Part shown: piece after piece, positions 5,831-11,940 of the stretch
How positions within the stretch are numbered: position 1 is the first letter of the stretch
Layout of the letters: the number at the start of each line of letters is the position of its first letter
IMG/VR virus record: IMGVR_UViG_3300035703_000231
Span: 1 to 36,755 of that record
Source of the DNA: a virus
DNA length: 36,755 nucleotides
Strand: one strand, 5' to 3'
Made by a program: the position numbers and the translations under genes
Notes under the pieces: model-generated
What the model saw: only the letters and a program-made list of their open reading frames with translations
Told to the model about the DNA's origin: nothing
Databases searched by the model: none

Positions 5831-6051
5831 TCAGTGAAGTTGATCTGCGTGATTGGATTCACCTGAAGCCTGTTGAGTTATACGCAGTGCCACGTCATAA
5901 CTACGTTAAGTTTTGTGATCAATACTTTTATTTTGATCATCTCGACGGCATGTATTCCTATTGCCTCGACATGACGGGTAAACTATTTCATATTCCGGCA
6001 GCAGCACAAGTAACCCCGTTACGCAAACGAAAGGATGAAGATGAATCGTGA
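5827..6051 (+). CDS. Small protein, unknown function
   Basis: 74 residues, rich in Tyr, His and Asp ('YVKFCDQYFYFDHLDGMYSYCLDM'), with two Cys. ATGA overlap with the preceding gene. The end overlaps the start of the ADP-ribosylglycohydrolase gene by 11 bases. No family is recognised. Confidence 0.6.
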   Translation: MISEVDLRDWIHLKPVELYAVPRHNYVKFCDQYFYFDHLDGMYSYCLDMTGKLFHIPAAAQVTPLRKRKDEDES

Positions 6052-6877
6052 TCAAGTTGTAGGCATGTTTGTTGGTGCGTTCTTGGGCGACATGCTCGGC
6101 GCACCGTATGAGTTTCAAGAACCCATGTCCCCGAACGACGTCAAGCTGACGACGGGCGGCACACACGAAGTGTCGTTGGGTGAGTACACAGACGACGGCG
6201 CGTTGACGCTTGCCCTTGCTGAGACATACGTTGCACGTCGTTGCTTCAATGCCGACGACGCGATGATGCGCTTCAAAGATTGGCGCAGGACGGGCGCATA
6301 CGGCACTCGGGGTTACGTCTTCGACATTGGGCGCACGACGGCAGCAGCAATCGACCGCATGGAGCATGACCGACCCTTTGCTGCCACTGGCGGCACTCAC
6401 GATAGCGGTAACGGTAGTCTGATGCGGATTGCCGCATGCCTTGCTGCCAATCACAACAACAGCATGCAAGCGCTTGCTGACGCTGTCGCCGCAAGCTTGA
6501 TGACACACGGCAACGCTGACGTGTTGAACTACACTGCTGCCTTCGTTTCCGAAGTGATGGGGCCAGTGAACCCCGCCTTCCATCGTCTTTATTTCAATCC
6601 GACAATGACCCGCGAAAAGAAAGGATCAATCATGTACGCTTTCAATGCGGCGCGTCACGCAGTACACTACGGACGTGGCGACGGTGGCGCAACGCTGCGT
6701 CATGCTGTGTCGTACGGATGGGACACCGACACCAACGCTTGCATTGCAGGCATGTGGGTTGGCGCAAAGGAAGGCATTGGTTGCTTCCCAATGCAGTATG
6801 TCGACGCGCTTCAGAATAAAAAGCGCATTTTCGAAGTTGCTAATGCTCTGTACGAGCTAGGAGAACGAAACAAATGA
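6041..6877 (+). CDS. ADP-ribosylglycohydrolase (DraG/ARH family)
   Basis: 278 residues from the ATG at 6041, which has AAAGGA at proper distance; the ATG at 6035 is too close to it. Family motifs in order: 'GAFLGDMLGAPYEF' near the N-terminus, 'EYTDDGALTLALAE' (metal-binding Thr-Asp-Asp), 'GGTHDSGNGSLMRIA' and a C-terminal 'GWDTDTNACIAGMWVG' carrying the second Asp pair. DraG/ARH enzymes use two Mg2+ or Mn2+ ions to remove ADP-ribose from proteins (Arg or Ser) or nucleic acids. In a phage this could reverse host defence or the phage's own ADP-ribosylation; a candidate transferase is encoded at 21821-23620. The substrate cannot be read from sequence. Confidence 0.85.
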   Translation: MNRDQVVGMFVGAFLGDMLGAPYEFQEPMSPNDVKLTTGGTHEVSLGEYTDDGALTLALAETYVARRCFNADDAMMRFKDWRRTGAYGTRGYVFDIGRTTAAAIDRMEHDRPFAATGGTHDSGNGSLMRIAACLAANHNNSMQALADAVAASLMTHGNADVLNYTAAFVSEVMGPVNPAFHRLYFNPTMTREKKGSIMYAFNAARHAVHYGRGDGGATLRHAVSYGWDTDTNACIAGMWVGAKEGIGCFPMQYVDALQNKKRIFEVANALYELGERNK

Positions 6878-8007
6878 CAACGCCCCTTCACCTTCGCTTT
6901 CGCAACACAGACATTTATTACAACCCGCCACAGTCTGCGGTTGATGCGGGCGTGGTGAAGCGCAAATCTTTTCCCTCCGCGAAACAAGACGAAGCTATTG
7001 CATATGCTGACGAGTGCAACGCTCGCATCGAAGAATGGCGCACAGAGATGAAGCACATCTCTGGTTTGCAGAAAGACGGCAAAGTTAAAGACGTCATCTT
7101 TGCATATCTGCACAGTGTCGACTTCACTAAGCTGACTGACATCACGAAGCGGCAATATAAAATTGCCATCGACGCATGGCGCAATGTGCGTGTTGCAGGA
7201 CTTGCATTGCAGCATCATAAGCTGTCTACGTTGGAAACGCCCATGATTCAGCGCATGTATGACGAGGAGACACGCAGGACGACAACGCACACTGCCAACT
7301 ACAACATGACGGTGTATCGTGTTGTCCTCAACTATGCTATTCGTTGCGGATACACTCGGCACAATCCGTTTGAGAAAGTGCGTAAGCAAACGGTGAAGAA
7401 GCGCAAGGTGATGTGGGAGCGCACCAATGTGCTTGCGTTTCTGAATACGTCGTTTAGTCGGTGGCAGTGGCGCAATGCGGGCCTCATCTTCTACATGATT
7501 TACGAATGGGGACAGCGCGTCAGCGACATCCTCAAACTTAAATGGGAGAACATTGACTTCGAAACCAACACCGTCACGATTACACAAAGTAAGCGTGGCG
7601 CGACAGTGAAGTTGCCAATCTCGCCGGGACTTGGTAAAATGCTTCAGCAGCAGAAAAACGACTTCGTCTTGTCGGAATATGTTGCTCCGCAGATGGTAAG
7701 GCGTCACGGCAAGTTCGTACCGTACAGCATCAGTACGATCAACAACTACGCAACCGACATCATGCGGGAAGCGAAGCTCGACAGAGAGCTACAGCTTCGG
7801 GATCTGCGTCGAACTGCCATCACTGAAACTATTGAGAACGGTGGCGACTTGTTGACAGTGATGCAGATGAGTGGTCATCAACACGCTGCGTCTGTTACGC
7901 CCTACTTCGTTCACACTCGCAAGGGTGCGGCAAAGGCGCAAGAGATTAGGCAATTTCCTCAACAACTTATTCAGCAACAAGCGATGTTGCAAAGGAGTGC
8001 AAGATGA
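6874..8007 (+). CDS. int: Tyrosine recombinase / integrase
   Basis: 377 residues with an N-terminal SAM-like core-binding domain (about 70-170) and a catalytic domain. Active-site elements: R215 in 'EWGQRVSDILKLKW', K240 in 'TQSKRG', R312 in 'RDLRRTAIT', H335 in 'MSGHQH' and Y344 in 'TPYF'. The usual His of the HxxR box is Arg (R309). The gene lies in the early block, ATGA-coupled on both sides, not beside a repressor. It suggests a temperate or formerly temperate phage, or a role in resolving genome forms. No attP core or tRNA fragment could be recognised nearby. Confidence 0.9.
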   Translation: MTTPLHLRFRNTDIYYNPPQSAVDAGVVKRKSFPSAKQDEAIAYADECNARIEEWRTEMKHISGLQKDGKVKDVIFAYLHSVDFTKLTDITKRQYKIAIDAWRNVRVAGLALQHHKLSTLETPMIQRMYDEETRRTTTHTANYNMTVYRVVLNYAIRCGYTRHNPFEKVRKQTVKKRKVMWERTNVLAFLNTSFSRWQWRNAGLIFYMIYEWGQRVSDILKLKWENIDFETNTVTITQSKRGATVKLPISPGLGKMLQQQKNDFVLSEYVAPQMVRRHGKFVPYSISTINNYATDIMREAKLDRELQLRDLRRTAITETIENGGDLLTVMQMSGHQHAASVTPYFVHTRKGAAKAQEIRQFPQQLIQQQAMLQRSAR

Positions 8008-8150
8008 TTGAAGAAGCATTGATGTTGCTCTTGTGGGCGGCATGTGATCGGGAAGAACCACTTGACGAAGATGAGTTGAGTGGTGCAATAATCGGCATTA
8101 TGATGTTAGCTAAATTCGAAAGGGAACAACGTGAACAACAGCACGCATAA
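8004..8150 (+). CDS. Small acidic helical protein
   Basis: 48 residues, MIEEALMLLLWAA..., with AAAGGAG upstream and ATGA overlap with the integrase. It is acidic in the middle (REEPLDEDE) with a charged C-terminal helix. No family is recognised. A short excisionase is conceivable from its position but the protein is acidic, which argues against it. Confidence 0.6.
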   Translation: MIEEALMLLLWAACDREEPLDEDELSGAIIGIMMLAKFEREQREQQHA

Positions 8151-8325
8151 ATATATTTGGCAAAACGGAAGCAATGGCGCACTCAAGATTGTCGAAGGAG
8201 AAGTTGAGCCAGAAGGCGAATGGTATCTAATCGGACGTGCAAATCCTGAGAAGGGCGATGATGTCAAGTATGACAACTGGCATGTATACGCCACCGACTC
8301 CAAAGTAAATGGGGAAACCAAATGA
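8131..8325 (+). CDS. Small protein, unknown function
   Basis: 64 residues from a GTG start at 8131 with GAAAGGGA upstream, overlapping the preceding gene by 20 bases. Predicted beta-rich ('HKYIWQNGSNGALKIVEGEVEPEGEWYLIG', 'WHVYATD'). No family is recognised. Confidence 0.6.
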   Translation: MNNSTHKYIWQNGSNGALKIVEGEVEPEGEWYLIGRANPEKGDDVKYDNWHVYATDSKVNGETK

Positions 8326-8567
8326 GCGACAATCAATTCCTTGCCCTGCGCTTGGCTGATTTGCTTGATTCCGACTTTGATCCTGATTGGATGTACGAGT
8401 TGGGCTACGACCAGATCGCTGCCGAACTGCGCCGCCTGAGTGCGGTGAACGCAGAACTGCTTGAATTGCTGATTGAGGCCCGCGAAGAACTGAAAGTCGA
8501 GCCGGAAATGTTTGAGTTCGTTTCGCGAATCGACGCAGCAATCGCAAAGGCAGGAGAGCAAGCATGA
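8322..8567 (+). CDS. Coiled-coil small phage protein
   Basis: 81 residues, ATGA-coupled. 'AAELRRLSAVNAELLELLIEAREEL' is a heptad-type coiled coil of a kind frequent in small accessory phage proteins. From here to about 9257 the sequence is more GC-rich and uses Glu/Arg/Ala-rich codons unlike the flanking genes, so the group may have a separate origin. No function is known. Confidence 0.6.
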   Translation: MSDNQFLALRLADLLDSDFDPDWMYELGYDQIAAELRRLSAVNAELLELLIEAREELKVEPEMFEFVSRIDAAIAKAGEQA

Positions 8568-8743
8568 CAACACTGAGAAAAGCAGCGCAGCAGGCGCTTG
8601 AGGCAATGGAAGCCGCTGATTGGTACATCGACCAACTGGAAATGATCGTGTACTCCAGCGATGACAAAAGCACCCACGAAGAAAGGGTAAAGCTGCAAGC
8701 CGCCATCACCGCCCTGCGCGAACGACTAGGAGAGAAGGCATGA
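8564..8743 (+). CDS. Small helical phage protein
   Basis: 59 residues, MTTLRKAAQQALEAMEAADWYIDQ..., ATGA-coupled on both sides with GGAG upstream. It is all helical and ends ITALRERLGEKA. The form is very common among accessory genes of proteobacterial phages; no function is known. Confidence 0.6.
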   Translation: MTTLRKAAQQALEAMEAADWYIDQLEMIVYSSDDKSTHEERVKLQAAITALRERLGEKA

Positions 8744-8964
8744 CACCGACAAACAAACTGCGCTTCGTGGAACGCGAGGTGAGCGAGCCAGTCGAGCAGC
8801 GAGAGCGCGAACAGATTAACCGCGTCGTCAAAAAGCGCATCCTTCAGCAGTGGTGGGAGAGGCCCAGTATGGGAACCCTCAGCATGGGCTTCGGTGACCC
8901 GATACCTATCGGGGAAGTCCACGGCGAATGGCGCGATGTGCCGATTGAACAGGAGAAGGCATGA
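8740..8964 (+). CDS. Small charged protein, unknown function
   Basis: 74 residues, ATGA-coupled, with AGGAGA upstream. A charged helix (VEREVSEPVEQREREQINRVV) precedes a Gly/Pro-rich tail. No family is recognised. Confidence 0.55.
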   Translation: MTPTNKLRFVEREVSEPVEQREREQINRVVKKRILQQWWERPSMGTLSMGFGDPIPIGEVHGEWRDVPIEQEKA

Positions 8965-9257
8965 CTAAGGAAGAACTGATCCGCATGGCGCGGGAGGCCG
9001 GTTGGGAATATGCAGACGATGACCGTGGCTTTGAACCCCTTTGGCACTTCGCCGCCCTTGTCGCCGCTGCCGCAGTGCGTGAGACATCAGCGGAGTACCG
9101 CCTTGGTTGGAACGATGGCGCAATGATGGAGCGCGAGGAGTGTGCAAAGTTGGCCGATGCTGAACTGCGCAACTTGGTTGTACTAACAAGTTGGCCGGGG
9201 CAGTCAAGCGCCGCTTTCAACATTGCAAAAGCCATCAGAGCAAGGGGGCAGGAATGA
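8961..9257 (+). CDS. Small phage protein, unknown function
   Basis: 98 residues, 'MTKEELIRMAREAGWEYADD' then 'LWHFAALVAAAAVR' and a C-terminal 'NIAKAIRARGQE'. This arrangement (MAREAG..., FAALVAAA..E, AIRARG) is a familiar accessory protein type in betaproteobacterial phages, with no known function. ATGA-coupled on both sides. Confidence 0.65.
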   Translation: MTKEELIRMAREAGWEYADDDRGFEPLWHFAALVAAAAVRETSAEYRLGWNDGAMMEREECAKLADAELRNLVVLTSWPGQSSAAFNIAKAIRARGQE

Positions 9258-9457
9258 AAGTCGGACGAACAATCGCCCTAGTTGTATTGTTGACATGGGT
9301 CGCCGTATACTTGATGGTGTCATTCGTGACGTGGCAGATCGATGCGTCGCAATGGCAGGAAGAAACACGATTTATGTGCGCGTTTCTATTCGTACTACTT
9401 TCACCATTTGCGGCGATGGTAGGACACGATCTATCTCTAACCAAGGATAAAAAATGA
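9254..9457 (+). CDS. Two-span membrane protein
   Basis: 67 residues from the ATG at 9254 (GGCAGGA upstream, ATGA overlap). There are two hydrophobic segments, about residues 7-25 and 42-58, linked by a polar loop rich in Gln/Glu. No family is recognised. Confidence 0.6.
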   Translation: MKVGRTIALVVLLTWVAVYLMVSFVTWQIDASQWQEETRFMCAFLFVLLSPFAAMVGHDLSLTKDKK

Positions 9458-9597
9458 GCGGATGGTTAATTGCATTGACGGGTGTCATCTATCTCTGCGT
9501 AGCTCTTGAACAGTTGTACAAAGGCAACACACCAATGTTCATTTGCTACATTGGCTACGCTATTGGTAACATTGGACTTTACAGGATGGCAACATGA
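9454..9597 (+). CDS. Two-span membrane peptide
   Basis: 47 residues, MSGWLIALTGVIYLCVALEQL... then FICYIGYAIGNIGLYRM. AAGGA lies upstream and there are ATGA overlaps on both sides. The 'GWLIALTGVIY..VALEQL..GN...' form resembles small phage membrane proteins whose role is unknown. Confidence 0.6.
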   Translation: MSGWLIALTGVIYLCVALEQLYKGNTPMFICYIGYAIGNIGLYRMAT

Positions 9598-9866
9598 GTG
9601 AACTACGCAACGCAGTGATAAACGTTCTAGACTTTCTAGAATTTGGTGGACGCAGACACGACCGTGTCTTTCATGTTGATGCTTTGAAGGAGGCTTTACG
9701 AAATGATCAAACAACTGAAGCAAGTGATGAAGTCGATTGTAGACAGTGTCGACATTTGGATCGAAAGAAAAATTGTTCAAGCGAGTCCCCTTGCTCCAAC
9801 GGAGACAAGTTCGATGGACTACCGAGGCTGCGACTATATCTTACAGATTCAAATCAAGAAGTGTAG
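9594..9866 (+). CDS. Small cysteine-motif protein
   Basis: 90 residues, ATGA-coupled to the preceding gene. The C-terminal half has CRQCRHLDRKKNC followed by PCSNGDKFDGLPRLRLY, a four-cysteine arrangement suggesting a small metal site. I have an impression of similar 'C..C...C...PC.NGDKF' C-termini in other phages. It overlaps the next gene by 53 to 164 bases depending on the start used there. Confidence 0.55.
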   Translation: MSELRNAVINVLDFLEFGGRRHDRVFHVDALKEALRNDQTTEASDEVDCRQCRHLDRKKNCSSESPCSNGDKFDGLPRLRLYLTDSNQEV

Positions 9867-10008
9867 CGATAGCTTGTTCTGGTACCACCGAGAAATTGGG
9901 GGCACCTTCATGGTGGAAGCTCAAGACCAAGATAGATATTGGGTGCGGGAACCTGATGAACATCGCTGTCTCAACTTTGTCTTGAAGAAAGACGCTGTTG
10001 TCCTATGA
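9703..10008 (+). CDS. Phage protein, unknown function, long out-of-frame overlap
   Basis: 101 residues if started at 9703, which has an ideal AAGGAGG 10 bases upstream, or 64 residues if started at 9814 (ACGGAG upstream). The part after 9814 ('YILQIQIKKCSDSLFWYHREIG...DQDRYWVREPD') looks like a compact conserved beta domain, so at least that part is real. Starting at 9703 would overlap the cysteine-motif gene by 164 bases in another frame. The ATG of the next small frame overlaps its stop (ATGA). Confidence 0.6.
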   Translation: MIKQLKQVMKSIVDSVDIWIERKIVQASPLAPTETSSMDYRGCDYILQIQIKKCSDSLFWYHREIGGTFMVEAQDQDRYWVREPDEHRCLNFVLKKDAVVL

Positions 10009-10034
10009 CCACATCTGCACGAAAGGTGAAGAAG

Positions 10035-10151
10035 ATGAAACCACGCAATCCAGTTGCAGTGCCCGCCGCCGTTCGTGGAGGTGCGGGAAAACATCGAAAC
10101 AAAAAGAAGGACGCAAGACATGGGGTTTCTAAGAACACACGTTTCGTGTGA
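10035..10151 (+). CDS. Small basic protein
   Basis: 38 residues starting MKPRNPVA and continuing GGAGKHRNKKKDARHG, strongly basic. GAAAGG lies 8 bases upstream of this ATG. The same frame could begin at 10005, where it is ATGA-coupled to the preceding gene. The 'K-x-RNPVA...G.H..KKK' pattern recurs in small phage proteins of unknown function. It overlaps the first 32 bases of the primase-helicase gene. Confidence 0.5.
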   Translation: MKPRNPVAVPAAVRGGAGKHRNKKKDARHGVSKNTRFV

Positions 10152-11739
10152 CGAATGCGGCAGTAGCGATGCCCGAAGTATCAACATCGACGGCAGCAGT
10201 TACTGCTTCTCTTGCAATCACTACACTCCACCAGACGACGAAATCGTTGTCGAATATTCCAGACCCATCCAAAGGAAAGCGAACATGAACTTCAAAGCGC
10301 ATTTTGACAATAACGACTCTCCCTCCATCAGCGCACGTCGCTTGACCAAGGCAACCACTGAACGCTATGGCGTTACGTCAGATAGCAACAACTATTATTT
10401 CCCGTATTACGACGACAACGGTACGCTTGTTGCCGCAAAAGTGCGTAACAAAGCTGAAAAGAAATTTACCACCGAAGGTGAGTGGACAAAGTCGACCTTG
10501 TTTGGACAACAACTGTTCAGCAGCGGTGGCAAGTACATCACCATTACTGAGGGCGAATTCGACGCGTTGGCGGTGTTTCAAGCCACCGGCAGCAAGTGGC
10601 CCTGCGTCAGCATTCGCAACGGCGCCACCGGCGCATTGAAGGACTGCCGCGCAGCATACGAATGGCTGAACAGTTTCGAAAGCATCGTCGTCTGCTTTGA
10701 CAACGACGAACCCGGCAAGAAGGCAGCAAAGGAAGTTGCAGAACTCTTCGGCAGCAAGGCGAAGGTGTACAAGCATGACGTCGACATGAAGGACGCATGC
10801 GACTACATTGCTGCAAATAAAGAAGCCATCTTTGTGCAGCGGTGGTGGGGCGCTGAGGCATACATCCCTGACGGCATTGTTGCCGGTAATAATTTGTGGG
10901 ATCTGGTGTCGACTCCTCCTGCCCCGGCGCAATGTATGTACCCGTGGGATGGGCTAAACGCGCTGACGTATGGTATTCGACATGGCGAACTTGTCACTGT
11001 CACTGCGGGTAGTGGATTGGGCAAGTCGCAGTTGCTTCGTGAAATTGTTTGGCATCTGCTGTGCAACACCGAAGACAATATCGGACTGATGTTCCTTGAG
11101 GAAGGCATTCGCAAGACGGGCCTGTCTGTTATGTCGCTTGCTGCCAACAAGCCGTTGCATCTGCCCGACACGGTGGCGAGCGACGAAGAGCGCAAGGACG
11201 CATTCGAACGGACGTTGGGCACGGGTCGACTGTTCCTGTTCGACCACTTCGGTAGCACCAGTGTTGACAACATCATCAATCGTGTGCGCTATATGGCGAA
11301 GGCGCTCAATTGCAAATATGTTTTCGTTGATCACATTTCCATCATCGTGTCAGCGCAGGAGAGCGGCGACGAGCGCAAGGCAATCGATGAGATTATGACG
11401 AAGCTTCGAATGTTGGTGCAGGAAACAAACATCGCATTGTTTGCTGTGTCACACTTGAAGCGTCCTGACGGGCGTGGTCACGAAGAAGGCGCAGCTACTT
11501 CGCTTGCCCAACTTCGTGGAAGCGGCTCAATTGCTCAGCTTAGTGACATCGTTCTCGGTGCTGAGCGTAACGGTCAGGAAGAAGACATGACCAAGCGCAA
11601 CACGACGTACTTGCGTGTGCTAAAGAATCGTTACAGCGGTATGACCGGGCCTGCATGTTCGTTGTTGTACACGAAGGAAACCGGTCGCATGCTTGAGTAC
11701 ACGCCTCCCCCGGAGGACGAAGACGACGACGTGCTGTGA
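10120..11739 (+). CDS. T7 gp4-like primase-helicase
   Basis: 539 residues; the ATG at 10120 has AGAAGGA 8 bases upstream, and the extension to 10054 has none. The zinc-binding domain has C10/C13/C29/C32 ('SCDEC', 'CFSC'). The TOPRIM primase core has EGEFDA (144-149) and CFDNDE (192-197). The RecA-like helicase has Walker A 'AGSGLGKSQ' (about 296-304), Walker B 'YVFVDHISI' and 'VSHLKRP'. The protein primes lagging-strand synthesis and unwinds DNA 5' to 3' as a hexamer. The C-terminus is very acidic (EDEDDDVL), as in T7 gp4 where the tail docks on the polymerase, and is almost repeated at the end of the ssDNA-binding protein. Size is close to T7 gp4A (566). Confidence 0.93.
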   Translation: MGFLRTHVSCDECGSSDARSINIDGSSYCFSCNHYTPPDDEIVVEYSRPIQRKANMNFKAHFDNNDSPSISARRLTKATTERYGVTSDSNNYYFPYYDDNGTLVAAKVRNKAEKKFTTEGEWTKSTLFGQQLFSSGGKYITITEGEFDALAVFQATGSKWPCVSIRNGATGALKDCRAAYEWLNSFESIVVCFDNDEPGKKAAKEVAELFGSKAKVYKHDVDMKDACDYIAANKEAIFVQRWWGAEAYIPDGIVAGNNLWDLVSTPPAPAQCMYPWDGLNALTYGIRHGELVTVTAGSGLGKSQLLREIVWHLLCNTEDNIGLMFLEEGIRKTGLSVMSLAANKPLHLPDTVASDEERKDAFERTLGTGRLFLFDHFGSTSVDNIINRVRYMAKALNCKYVFVDHISIIVSAQESGDERKAIDEIMTKLRMLVQETNIALFAVSHLKRPDGRGHEEGAATSLAQLRGSGSIAQLSDIVLGAERNGQEEDMTKRNTTYLRVLKNRYSGMTGPACSLLYTKETGRMLEYTPPPEDEDDDVL

Positions 11740-11921
11740 TGGAGTCGCCTTGTATTAAACTGTGTCGCTTACACAACGGTGTCTGTACCGGGTGTAAGCG
11801 CACCGTTGACGAAATCACGCAATGGGCTAGAATGACCGACCTTCAACGACGCAACATCATGGAGCAACTACATGCCAGAAATACTGATGGAGATCATCAC
11901 CTTCCTACTAAACCTCTTTGA
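11739..11921 (+). CDS. DUF1289 family protein
   Basis: 60 residues, the ATG overlapping the primase-helicase stop by one base. 'SPCIKLCRLHNGVCTGCKRTVDEITQW' is the DUF1289 signature: four cysteines in C-x3-C-x6-C-x2-C order, then a short helix 'MTDLQRRNIM'. The family is common in Proteobacteria and is presumed to bind a metal or iron-sulfur cluster; its role is unknown. Its position inside the replisome gene group is unusual. Confidence 0.75.
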   Translation: MESPCIKLCRLHNGVCTGCKRTVDEITQWARMTDLQRRNIMEQLHARNTDGDHHLPTKPL

Positions 11922-11940
11922 CATCTTTCGGAGTCTGTGA
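11872..11940 (+). CDS. 22-residue amphipathic peptide between DUF1289 and polymerase genes
   Basis: The ATG at 11872 has GGAG 7 bases upstream. The peptide is MPEILMEIITFLLNLFDIFRSL, an almost uninterrupted hydrophobic/amphipathic helix. Its TGA overlaps the polymerase ATG (TGATG). It overlaps the DUF1289 gene by 50 bases in another frame. It may be a real micropeptide or a translational coupling device. Confidence 0.4.
   Translation: MPEILMEIITFLLNLFDIFRSL

Noticed and set aside
6811-7707. 298-codon open frame on the - strand
   Set aside because: Antisense shadow of the integrase gene, whose active-site motifs are clear on the + strand.
8227-8922. 231-codon open frame on the - strand
   Set aside because: Antisense to four ATGA-coupled small genes with good ribosome sites; no ribosome site of its own.
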